A stretch of DNA of 64,000 nucleotides, taken from NCBI RefSeq assembly GCF_016595465.1, contig NZ_JAENIK010000001.1, positions 186,001-250,000 of the forward strand, written 5' to 3'. The position numbers were made by a program, and so were the translations under genes. This document shows positions 17,635-25,728 of this stretch, in pieces. Source of the stretch: Luteolibacter yonseiensis. Its GTDB lineage: Bacteria > Verrucomicrobiota > Verrucomicrobiia > Verrucomicrobiales > Akkermansiaceae. Within the stretch, counting starts at the first letter, position 1. Each line of letters opens with the position of its first letter. Under the pieces are notes generated by a model that saw nothing but the letters and a program-made list of their open reading frames with translations, did not search any database and was not told where the DNA came from.

Positions 17635-18961
17635 TCCAAGACCCTGGCTGGGTTTGCTGCTTTTCGCCGGCCCGCCCGCAAACGCCGACGAACTGACGCT
17701 GGCCGGCGACGCCCGCCTGACGGGCGACGTCCGTTCCATCGACGGGAACGGCGTGGTCGAGCTTGTTTCCCCGCTCTCGCCGGATCCGCTGAAGCTCGTG
17801 CCCGGTGCCGTCAGCGAGGTGCGGTTCAGCGCGTCCGGCACGGCCGGCAGCCCGCCCGGTGCGATCGTGGAACTGGCGAACGGAGATCTGCTTCCCGGCA
17901 CGATCAGCGGCCTGGACGACAAGAATCTTTCCGTCACCACTCCTTATTCCGGAGAGGTCACGATCCCCCGGGCGGTCGTGAACTCGCTGCAGTTCGGCGT
18001 CCGCACGCGCAGGGTGATCTATTCCGGTCCCAAGAACCTCGGCGAGTGGAACCATGACGGCGGTGGCGCGGAGAACTGGACCTTCTCCAAGAAATCCTTG
18101 TCCGCGAACGGTCCGGCGCGCGCTTCGAAAAATTTCGAAACACCACGCCAGTTCATCCTGAAATTCTCGCTCGAGTGGCAGCGGAACCCGAATTTCCTGA
18201 TTTATTTCGCCGATCCGCTGGAGCCCGGATCCGACGCTGTCGATCGATATCACTTCCAGTTCAATGGCGCGGGGATGGAAATCAAGCGTCATTCCACCAA
18301 GGGGCCCAAGACCCGCACGGTGATGCAGCTTCCCCGCACCCCGGACAAGTACGAGGCGAACCAACTGGAGGTGGAGATCCGCGTGGACCGGAACGCCTCA
18401 CGCATCCAGTTGTTTCTCAATGGCGAGCCGGAGGGATCCGGAGTGGACGTGATGCCGGAACCTCCATCGGGCGGTGGCGTGACGCTCGCGAACGCCTCAC
18501 CCAACGGAAGCCCGGTGCAGGTCCGGAACATCGAGATCGCCGAGTTCGACAACACCCGCGTGCGTCACCGGGCCGAAGACCGCGGGGACACCCGGAACGA
18601 CAGCCTCATCAGCCGCGATGACGACCGCTGGGGAGGACATCTCATCGGTATCCAAAAAAGGCCGGAGGGCAGCGTGTTTTCCTTCAAGAGCGATTTCCAG
18701 GATGAGGCGCTCGAACTTCTGGAGTCCGAGGTTTCCACCCTGTTTTTCGCCAAGGCCGGAGACGCCCCCGTGGAACAGGCCAAGCCCGCTTTCGTGCTCC
18801 GCCTGCGGGACGAAGGCTCGCTGCGGCTGTCGTCCTGCGTGTTCGCGGACGATGGCGTCACCGCGGAGCATCCGTTGCTCGGCACCTTGAAAATCGGCCG
18901 GCAAGGCGTCGCCGCGATCGAACGCGCCGTCGCAGAACCCTTGGACAAGACCGGAGAATGA
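17621..18961 (+). CDS. Secreted NGD-repeat / ConA-like protein, paralogue 2
   Basis: The 446-residue protein has a short signal-like N-terminus (WLGLLLFAGPPANA). It has two repeats (LAGDARLTGDVRSIDGNG and ELANGDLLPGTISGLDDKN), a ConA-like sandwich (about 125-310, with a YSGPKNLGEWNHDGGGAENW entry strand) and two degenerate C-terminal repeats. Its ATG lies inside the end of the preceding gene (14-bp overlap) and its stop overlaps the next start as ATGA. The domain order matches the genes on both sides. No catalytic residues are obvious, so a binding role on the cell surface or a shared substrate scaffold is the simplest guess. Confidence 0.7.
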   Translation: MPSFDPRPWLGLLLFAGPPANADELTLAGDARLTGDVRSIDGNGVVELVSPLSPDPLKLVPGAVSEVRFSASGTAGSPPGAIVELANGDLLPGTISGLDDKNLSVTTPYSGEVTIPRAVVNSLQFGVRTRRVIYSGPKNLGEWNHDGGGAENWTFSKKSLSANGPARASKNFETPRQFILKFSLEWQRNPNFLIYFADPLEPGSDAVDRYHFQFNGAGMEIKRHSTKGPKTRTVMQLPRTPDKYEANQLEVEIRVDRNASRIQLFLNGEPEGSGVDVMPEPPSGGGVTLANASPNGSPVQVRNIEIAEFDNTRVRHRAEDRGDTRNDSLISRDDDRWGGHLIGIQKRPEGSVFSFKSDFQDEALELLESEVSTLFFAKAGDAPVEQAKPAFVLRLRDEGSLRLSSCVFADDGVTAEHPLLGTLKIGRQGVAAIERAVAEPLDKTGE

Positions 18962-20331
18962 AAGCCCGCCTCACCGCTTCCTTTCTCGGCATGACGCTCC
19001 TCCTTGCGGCGGAGGAGACCGTTTCGACCGTCCGCTTCGCCAACGATGACCAACTGCCGGGCACCCTCGAATCCCTCTCGCCGGAGGCGCTGGTATGGAA
19101 ATCCCCGATCCTGGACAAGCCCGCTTCCTTTTTCCTCAAGGACGTCCTGGAACTCGGTCTGACGCCGGAACATCCGGAGGGAACCGCCCGCCACGAGGCC
19201 TCCGTTTCCCTCACCAATGGCGACATCCTCCGCGGGCAGCTCGCGTCCGTGGGGGACGAGGTTGTCGAACTGGACACCTGGTTCGCAGGCCGAATGAAAC
19301 TCAACCGGCTGATGATCTCTGACATCAGCATCTCCGGACGGCCGGACCTGCTCTATCGCGGACCCACCGGGCTGGATGACTGGAAACAATCCGGCGACAA
19401 GCCGGCATGGAATTATCAGAACGGCGGCTTCCGGTCGTCGGCGCCGGGAAGCATCGCCCGTGACATGAAACTTCCGGACGAGTGCAGCATTTCCTTCGAC
19501 GCCGCCTGGCGCGACTCTTTCAGCCTGGACTTGAATTTTTTCGCGGGCGAGCCCGGGAGCGCACGGTCGGCCGATGGCTACGTCCTCACCTTCAGGAACC
19601 GCTACCTTTCGCTGCGCTCTGGCAGGAATCCGCAGAACCTCGGCAACAGCGCCACCGCCGAGGCGCTCCAGGAAAACGAGAAGGCCCGCATCGAGGTCCG
19701 GGCCAGCCTGAAGACCGGCAAGGTCTGCATTTTCGTGGATGGCGAGATCATCGATGTCTGGACCGATCCGGATGTCGCGAAGCTGAAGGTCGGACGCTGG
19801 TTGCATTTTGTTTCATCCAGCATTTCACCGGTGCAGGTCTCGCGCATCGAGATCGCCGCATGGGATGGCGAGGTGGAGCAGATGCCGGACCCGAAGGTGG
19901 GGAACGGCCTGCTGGACGAGGAGGAGCCCGATCCCTTGGAAGCTCCGCCCAAGGAGGAGAAACCGAAGGCAGGGCGGATGGAACTGCGGAATGGCGACTC
20001 GCTGGATGGAGAGGTCCTTTCCATCACCGAGGGCATGATCTCGATCAAGACGCCTTTCCGCGAGGTGAAGCTGCCCATCGAGGTCCTGCGTTCCCTCGCC
20101 CTGAAGCCTGCCGAGCTGGAACGCTGCAAACGCGAGAACGGCGATGTCCGCGGATGGTTCCCGGACGGCTCGTCCGTCGTCTTCCGGCTGGAGGAAGTGA
20201 AACCCGGAGTCCTCTCGGGCAGCAGCCAGAACTTCGGCAACGCGGATTTCAAGACCGCCGCCTTCAACCGCATCGAGTTCAATATCTACGACCCGGAATA
20301 CGAGGAACTCCGCGCGGCGGAAAAGTGGTGA
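18958..20331 (+). CDS. Secreted NGD-repeat / ConA-like protein, paralogue 3
   Basis: The 457-residue protein starts with a signal peptide (MKARLTASFLGMTLLLAAEE). It has two N-terminal repeats (RFANDDQLPGTLESLSPE and SLTNGDILRGQLASVGDE), a ConA-like domain (about 115-310, entering with YRGPTGLDDWKQSGDKPAW) and two C-terminal repeats, one of which is ELRNGDSLDGEVLSITEG. It ends the run of overlapping genes begun at 11839 and converges on the next gene with a 22-bp gap. The short gap to an opposite-strand gene suggests a shared end of transcription, but I see no clear terminator. Confidence 0.7.
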   Translation: MKARLTASFLGMTLLLAAEETVSTVRFANDDQLPGTLESLSPEALVWKSPILDKPASFFLKDVLELGLTPEHPEGTARHEASVSLTNGDILRGQLASVGDEVVELDTWFAGRMKLNRLMISDISISGRPDLLYRGPTGLDDWKQSGDKPAWNYQNGGFRSSAPGSIARDMKLPDECSISFDAAWRDSFSLDLNFFAGEPGSARSADGYVLTFRNRYLSLRSGRNPQNLGNSATAEALQENEKARIEVRASLKTGKVCIFVDGEIIDVWTDPDVAKLKVGRWLHFVSSSISPVQVSRIEIAAWDGEVEQMPDPKVGNGLLDEEEPDPLEAPPKEEKPKAGRMELRNGDSLDGEVLSITEGMISIKTPFREVKLPIEVLRSLALKPAELERCKRENGDVRGWFPDGSSVVFRLEEVKPGVLSGSSQNFGNADFKTAAFNRIEFNIYDPEYEELRAAEKW

Positions 20332-20353
20332 GAGGGTGCGCCGCGCTTGGGGA

Positions 20354-21667
20354 TCACTTGTCTCCGGACTCGTCTTCGGACCCGTCTTCAGACCCGTCCT
20401 CCCCGATGTCGATGCCGTGTTGCTCCGCGAATGCCCTGGCGGCGGCTCGGGAGGTGTCATCGGTTTCCGGCCAGTTCTGGAAGATGGTCCGGAGCGTGCC
20501 GTCGCGCCGTTCGCCGGGTGGCAGCATCATCGCCCATTTTTCGGCATCGAGGGGACGGCCTTGCGAGAGGATTTCGGCGTAGGCTTGGATGGAGGTATTC
20601 CGGGTGGATCCTTCGGGCTGGGCATCCAACCATTCCCCGGCGGCCCGGTAGTCGCTGATCGCCCACCCTCGGAACAGTTCCCTGATTTTCCCGTCTCCCG
20701 CACCCTCCGGCAGGGTCCTGTCGATCCATTCGATCCAACGCCGGTTATCCTTGAGGTTGTCCTCCTCCACTCCTCCGACGAACGCCTGGAGTTCGGACGG
20801 GTCGAGCTTCGCCGAATGGATCCACTCCTCCGCGTCCGGGAAATCCTGGTAGCTGATGCTTCGGGCGAGCGATGAAATTCCGTTCCGCAACAATCCGTCG
20901 TCTCCATCGGGATCACGATTTTTGGAAAAGGCGCGCAATTCCGCCAACCCTTCCAGCCGGGATTCCGGTCGGATGGAACCCATGATTTGTGACACGGATC
21001 CGGCAGGGAGGCCGAGTTCCCCGAGTATCCTGAAGGCGGTGGCGGGGGACTTGAGGGAGACGCCGGAGAGGAGGAAATTTTTCGCCTCGGGAGACGAGAA
21101 GAGGGGAGACTTGTCCTTGTGCCTACGATACCACTCGAGGGCGGCTTCCGGATCTTCGCGGCTCCACATGAAAATCGATCCATTGATGACATTCTGGTTT
21201 CCTACCCCTCCTGTGTCGGGCAGTTCGAGAGGAGACTTGGCGAGGAACTCAAGAATGCCGCGGGGATGGATTCTCGAAAAGGAGTAGAACACGGTGTCCA
21301 GGCCGTCTTCCGGACATTTTTCCGAACGCAGTGCGGCGATCAGTTCGATGAATTCGGCCGGGCTCAAGGCGGACAAGGATTCGAGCCGTTCGTCCGCGAC
21401 AGATGCCCTCTCCCCGGCGGGCATGCGGAAACAATCCGCCAGGCTCGCGGCGAGCGCGCGTATGTCCTGCCGTTCTTTGTCACGCGGACGTTTGGTGGCT
21501 GCCTTGCTCGTGTTCGGTCCGGTGTCCGCCGGGATTCCCGCGCGTGCCATATCGGCCAGCAGGCGGGCACGGGCTTCCCTTGCCGTCCGGATGTGTTGTT
21601 CCCCGGCGTGACCCAGCCAGGCTGCAAACGCGAGGATCGCCACGGAAATGCTGATGGAGGTTTTCAT
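20354..21667 (-). CDS. Secreted helical-repeat protein with acidic tail
   Basis: The 437-residue product has a signal peptide (MKTSISISVAILAFAAWLGHAG). It continues with helical repeat units of about 35-40 residues such as AEKWAMMLPPGERRDGTLRT and AGEWLDAQPEGSTRNTSIQA. The tail is acidic and encoded by short tandem DNA repeats (EDGSEDGSEDESGDK). Its ATG overlaps the stop of the upstream gene (ATGA), a paralogue of the same general type. A third relative lies at 47483. I recall many such uncharacterised proteins per genome in Verrucomicrobiota. The fold suggests a TPR- or HEAT-like solenoid for protein binding outside the cytoplasm. Function is unknown. Confidence 0.6.
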   Translation of the reverse strand: MKTSISISVAILAFAAWLGHAGEQHIRTAREARARLLADMARAGIPADTGPNTSKAATKRPRDKERQDIRALAASLADCFRMPAGERASVADERLESLSALSPAEFIELIAALRSEKCPEDGLDTVFYSFSRIHPRGILEFLAKSPLELPDTGGVGNQNVINGSIFMWSREDPEAALEWYRRHKDKSPLFSSPEAKNFLLSGVSLKSPATAFRILGELGLPAGSVSQIMGSIRPESRLEGLAELRAFSKNRDPDGDDGLLRNGISSLARSISYQDFPDAEEWIHSAKLDPSELQAFVGGVEEDNLKDNRRWIEWIDRTLPEGAGDGKIRELFRGWAISDYRAAGEWLDAQPEGSTRNTSIQAYAEILSQGRPLDAEKWAMMLPPGERRDGTLRTIFQNWPETDDTSRAAARAFAEQHGIDIGEDGSEDGSEDESGDK

Positions 21668-22863
21668 TCGCTTTCGAGCCAGTCCAACATGCCCTTCCGG
21701 CTTTCCTCATCCACGATTTTCCCGGCCAGTTGCCGCGCTTCGGACGGGTGGCCAAGCCATTCCGAATTACGGATGAAGGAAATCAGGATCTCGTCACTGC
21801 CTGTTTTTTCGTGGAAATACGCCGCAAGGTCGGCAGCTCCGGTGTAGTCGTTACCGCTGATGTTCGCCAACGCTCCTCCGGTTGCCCGGTCGGTCGCGGA
21901 TGGAGCTTGGCTGCCCACCCAGGCCCGTAGTTCCTCAACGTCTCCGGCGTTGATTTTTGCCGTCCACGTCCGTGAATACAGGATCCGCCTCGCGCAGTAT
22001 TCAACGCAGGCTTCCCGTTCTTCGGGAGTCGCGCCGATGCGTGTGAAGTAGTCGCTCGCCGCCTGATAGCCGCCCTGTGCGGCAACTTCGGCACATTGGC
22101 TATTGATCAGATTCCGAGCGGATTGGGCGGGCAGCAGCTCCCGCACCATGCGGGCGAAGGCGATCTGCTTCTCTTCCGAAAGTTTCTCTTGCGCGTGAGG
22201 ATGGAGGAATTTCGCACGATCCTCCTCATTGATGGCGGAAAGACGTTTCACCGCCATCTCAGGCGCGCTGGATAATAATGCGGAAATGAGGGCGGGTTCC
22301 ATCTTATGTTTCAGCACGCTCATACCGTCGAGCCTCTTGCTGGCGAAGGTCCCTTTTTCCAACTGTTCGTCGAACCATGCGGCGGCGGCTTCCGGCGAGG
22401 CCAGAGCCCAGTTCTTCATTCCCTCCGCCAGGAAATGGGAGCGGTCTTCCGGCAGCTTGCCGGTCAGGAGATCCAGTGCGAATCCGGGGTCCTTTTCAAG
22501 CAGGGCTTTGACGAGCATCTCCCGGAGAATCTCCTCCGCCCCGAAATTTGATTTCGAAAGCTCATCCAGGGAGGCGGCGAGCTCCTCCCGCGACATCGCG
22601 TTGAAGCGCTTTTTCAACGCCAGTCCGCCGAAGCCCGTCCAGTTGTATTTCAATGCCTGGCTGGAAAGTGTTTTCCATTCCGCCGGTGTGGCCGGCTTCG
22701 GACTTGCGATATCGTCGGCGGTTCCGCTTTGATGGGTCCGCAGTTTCTCGCGGTAGGTGGAGTTTTCTTTTTCAATCCCGCTCAGAACCTGCCGGCGGAA
22801 GCCGAGCCAGCCACCCGCGACAACAAGCGCGATGACCGGTGGGAGGAAAGACTTCAGCTTCAA
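21664..22863 (-). CDS. Membrane-anchored helical-repeat protein (TTG start)
   Basis: The 399-residue protein begins at TTG 22863. I chose it because a GGAGG ribosome binding site sits 2-3 bases upstream and the first residues (MKLKSFLPPVIALVVAGGWL) form a signal anchor. It continues as amphipathic helices with repeat-like units (EAAAAWFDEQLEKGTFASKR, ELRAWVGSQAPSATDRATGG). The stop overlaps the start of the downstream paralogue by 4 bp, so both are probably made together. No catalytic motif is visible. A scaffold role in the periplasm is inferred from the solenoid-like pattern. Confidence 0.6.
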   Translation of the reverse strand: MKLKSFLPPVIALVVAGGWLGFRRQVLSGIEKENSTYREKLRTHQSGTADDIASPKPATPAEWKTLSSQALKYNWTGFGGLALKKRFNAMSREELAASLDELSKSNFGAEEILREMLVKALLEKDPGFALDLLTGKLPEDRSHFLAEGMKNWALASPEAAAAWFDEQLEKGTFASKRLDGMSVLKHKMEPALISALLSSAPEMAVKRLSAINEEDRAKFLHPHAQEKLSEEKQIAFARMVRELLPAQSARNLINSQCAEVAAQGGYQAASDYFTRIGATPEEREACVEYCARRILYSRTWTAKINAGDVEELRAWVGSQAPSATDRATGGALANISGNDYTGAADLAAYFHEKTGSDEILISFIRNSEWLGHPSEARQLAGKIVDEESRKGMLDWLESE

Positions 22864-22996
22864 TGCCTCCTATTCAGTCAGTGACGGAGATGGGTGTCAA
22901 CGCCGCATGCCGTTAGGAAGGGGTGGCGAATGGCGTGTGGTTAGGACCGGCTAAGTTCCGCAACCCCTCCGGGGTGTCAGAATGTGACGAAATCGC

Positions 22997-23060
22997 TCTT
23001 AACCACGTGATCTCTTAACCATGTGATCTCTTAACCATGTGATCTCTTAACCACGTGACA
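22997..23060. repeat. Four tandem 16-bp repeats with E-box-like cores
   Basis: Four contiguous copies of TCTTAACCAyGTGATC start at 22997, 23013, 23029 and 23045; the last is 14 of 16 identical. The core is the palindrome CACGTG in copies 1 and 4 and CATGTG in copies 2 and 3. They lie in the 281-bp gap upstream of the TTG-start gene and beyond the stop of the PPC gene, where I see no ORF. They may be binding sites for a dimeric regulator or a slipped-strand repeat. Confidence 0.75.
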
Positions 23061-23144
23061 TTTGGAGGGCACGTCGCTGCCGCCCTCTTTAATTTTCGTC
23101 GGCCTGAATAGCGAAAACAAGGTTGCCCTCTTCACGTGTCGGCA

Positions 23145-25547
23145 TCACTTCGCCCGTTGGCGAAGTTGCTCCAAACGCGAGAGCGGCTTTTCGGCCTGGG
23201 CCTGCGGGTCGGCGGGTTTTTCCGGGGCTGCGGGAGGCGCGTCGGCTTTCGCGACGGGAGCGGGCGGCGGGGCGTCGATGCGCAGCGTGCTGTTCATCGC
23301 GGTCTGATGGAGGATGGTGGTGCCGTTCTGGGGAATCAACACCCGGCAGAAGACGGCGTTGTGCTTGCCGACGGTGGCGTCCGCCGCGATGGCGACGGGG
23401 AAGGTGAGTTCGGTCTGATCCTTGGTGAAATTCTGCGGAGGGCAGGAAGCGCCGTGAGGCAGCCCGAAGAGCTCGACGGTGGCGGTGCCTTCGAAGGGGT
23501 GGAGCTGTTCGATCTTCGCGACCATGGAGGTCGCCTTGTTCTGCTCGGTGGCGGCGAGATCGAGCGCCATGCCCACGAACGGCTCGGCGATCTTCAAGGT
23601 CGTCAGCGCGGAGGAAACGAGCACGGTCCCTTGCGGGGTGTTCGCCTCGGCCAGCACGCAGACCTGCCAATCGCCGGTGGCGGCGTCGTTGTTGGCGTTG
23701 AGTTCGTAGAGGATCTCGGATTGGTCGCCGGGGATGTCGAGGGTGACGGGCGCGCTGATGCCGGGAGGATTCCACAGGAAACGCACGGTGATTTTCTCGG
23801 CGTAGCCTTCCTTGCGGGTGGCGCGGACCTTGAGTGGGAGGGTGCCGTTTTTCACGATGGGAACGGCGGGTGTTTCGAGGTCGATCTTGAAAGGCGCTTC
23901 CTGAATGACGGCGGTGGCGACGCGGTTGACCGTGACGGAGTGGTACGCTCCCTGGTTGTTCACATCCACATGGTGGATCGTGTCCGCCAGTCCTCCGGTG
24001 AGCGGGACGTCTCCGGTGGCCTTGATGGAAAACGGAACCAGCCCGCCCGCCAGCGGGGCGTCGGGCGCGGCCTCGAAGACGACGGGAAAGGTGGTGATGG
24101 ATTTGGGAACCGGCGGAGCCGTCATGGTGATGCCCGCGGGAAGCTGCCCGGCCTCGAAGGTGGAATCGCAGGCGATGTTTTCCCGGACGACATTGACGAC
24201 TGCGGCGTAGCGGTTGCCGCGCGGGACGGAGAAGGTTTTCCACTTCTGGCTGTTCACCCGCTCGACGGTGGGAAGGTTCGCGGCGATGGAGGGCTTTTTC
24301 TCGGTGATTTCCATCCGGTAGGTGAAGTCCCCGTCGGTGCGGTCGAGCTGGTCGCGGACCCGCAGGCAATATTCGCCATCGGCGGGGCAGGTCCAGTTGA
24401 TGATGCTGTCGGGCGAGCCCTGGTCGTCGTTCGCCGCGATCTGTTTTCCGTCCATCTGATGAAGGGAGAGGATGGAATCGAGAGGAGACCGATGGCTGCG
24501 GGCCAGCACGCGGAGGACGAGGTTCTGGTCCTTCTTCGCGGTGAATTTGAACCAGTCCATCTTGTTCTCCCCGTCGAGGATGCCGTGCATGGCGCAGGGA
24601 ACCGGCGGCACCGGCGTGGCGGATGCAGGGTCCTTGTTGATGCCGGACTCATTGACGGCCTCCAGCGGGGAGACGGTGATCCAGTGGGGCGAGGGGGCGG
24701 AGAGTCCGTCATGGACGGGGAAAACCGGGAAGCTGGCGGCCTCTTCGGCAGGCAGGGTGATGGACTGCTTGATCGGCCCCGAGGGATCGCCAATGAAGGT
24801 GAACTCGATGGTTTCGCCCGGTTTGCCACCGGTGGGGAAGACCGCCTTGGGGCGGGGGAAGGTCCCGATGTGCAGGCGGTACTGGCTGTCCGGGGTGCCT
24901 TCATAGGCGGCCTCGTGCACCACGATGCGGTAGTCGCCGTCCTCGGGGGCGATGATGGAGGCGAAGGCGTCGTTGCGGAGCAGGGGCGCGTCGTCACAGG
25001 TCGCGAGCTCGAATTTTTTCGGATCGAGGATGGCGACATAGGCGTCGAACATCAGGCGTCCGAGCCGCATGGCCTCGACCTCGACGGACAGGCGCTGGCC
25101 CTTCTTCAAACTACAGACATAGTAGTCATCGTCCTCGTCGCCCGCCACGCCCTGCACGGTGGTGTTCGGCTCGACCCGCTGGGCCTGGTCGAAGGTGGCG
25201 TTCGGCTCCGCTTCCATCACCGTGGGGAACTGCCCGACCCAGAACGAACGGAGTTCGGAAATCCCTCCGGCGGTGCGGACGCGGACCGAGTGCTCGCCGA
25301 GCGGCGCGTCCGGGGCGATGGTGAGCCTGGCGGTGGATTCGTTCTCCGCCTTGTTCGTGATGTTGGCGACCGCCAGCCCGGGTTCGTAAAAAAGGATTTC
25401 GCTGGTTTCCTCCAGCCGCTTGCCGAGAAAGCGGATCTCCATCTCCGTCCCCCGCCGTCCCCCGCGCGGCTCGATGAGATGCAGCTCGGGCGAGAATGCC
25501 GGCAGCGGGGTGGAGAGGGCGAGGAGGAGGAAGAGAGGTTTGAACAT
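23145..25547 (-). CDS. Secreted protein with IPT/TIG-like and pre-peptidase C-terminal (PPC) domains
   Basis: I set the start at ATG 25547 (MFKPLFLLLALSTPLPAFS, 800 residues). An ATG 21 bp upstream lies inside an interspersed repeat arm and is less credible. The mature protein begins with an IPT/TIG-like segment (HLIEPRGGRRGTEMEIRFLG). Two PPC beta-sandwiches follow, marked by EAEPNATFDQAQRVEPN near residue 112 and MDWFKFTAKKDQNLVLRVLA near 328, each with a DSQYRLHIG- or DYRIVVHE-like strand. The rest is Ig-like, and the tail is rich in Pro, Ala and Glu with a basic end. PPC proteins in this phylum often pair with a DUF1501 gene, as here. No protease domain is present. Confidence 0.75.
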   Translation of the reverse strand: MFKPLFLLLALSTPLPAFSPELHLIEPRGGRRGTEMEIRFLGKRLEETSEILFYEPGLAVANITNKAENESTARLTIAPDAPLGEHSVRVRTAGGISELRSFWVGQFPTVMEAEPNATFDQAQRVEPNTTVQGVAGDEDDDYYVCSLKKGQRLSVEVEAMRLGRLMFDAYVAILDPKKFELATCDDAPLLRNDAFASIIAPEDGDYRIVVHEAAYEGTPDSQYRLHIGTFPRPKAVFPTGGKPGETIEFTFIGDPSGPIKQSITLPAEEAASFPVFPVHDGLSAPSPHWITVSPLEAVNESGINKDPASATPVPPVPCAMHGILDGENKMDWFKFTAKKDQNLVLRVLARSHRSPLDSILSLHQMDGKQIAANDDQGSPDSIINWTCPADGEYCLRVRDQLDRTDGDFTYRMEITEKKPSIAANLPTVERVNSQKWKTFSVPRGNRYAAVVNVVRENIACDSTFEAGQLPAGITMTAPPVPKSITTFPVVFEAAPDAPLAGGLVPFSIKATGDVPLTGGLADTIHHVDVNNQGAYHSVTVNRVATAVIQEAPFKIDLETPAVPIVKNGTLPLKVRATRKEGYAEKITVRFLWNPPGISAPVTLDIPGDQSEILYELNANNDAATGDWQVCVLAEANTPQGTVLVSSALTTLKIAEPFVGMALDLAATEQNKATSMVAKIEQLHPFEGTATVELFGLPHGASCPPQNFTKDQTELTFPVAIAADATVGKHNAVFCRVLIPQNGTTILHQTAMNSTLRIDAPPPAPVAKADAPPAAPEKPADPQAQAEKPLSRLEQLRQRAK

Positions 25548-25726
25548 CGGACATCGAACGTTAAACATGGAACATCGAAGGAAAGAGGTGGAGTCAATGG
25601 GTTGATCGGTGGGAAATGAAAGGTTGCCCCAGGGTTCCAGAACGCGGTGACACCGTCATGCGCGTCGCGAACGTCTTCTTTTCTTTCCTTCGATGTTGAA
25701 TGTCCGGCGTTGGATGTCCGATGTTC
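25542..25726. repeat. 45-bp imperfect inverted repeat of the GAACATCG family
   Basis: Arm 1 (25542-25586) and the reverse complement of arm 2 (25682-25726) agree at 38 of 45 positions. This includes a perfect 16-bp outer block (AACATCGAAGGAAAGA) and a 14-bp inner block (GAACATCGGACATC). A 95-bp loop separates them. Arm 1 covers the start of the PPC gene and arm 2 ends just before the DUF1501 stop codon. Similar GAACATCG repeats are, from memory, scattered between genes in Verrucomicrobiota. Confidence 0.8.
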
Positions 25727-25728
25727 CC

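Noticed and set aside
23136-25619. 827-residue plus-strand ORF opposite the PPC-domain gene
   Set aside because: It lies fully antisense to a gene with a signal peptide and recognisable domains, and its glycine/aspartate/valine-rich sequence is typical of reverse-strand high-GC shadow frames.
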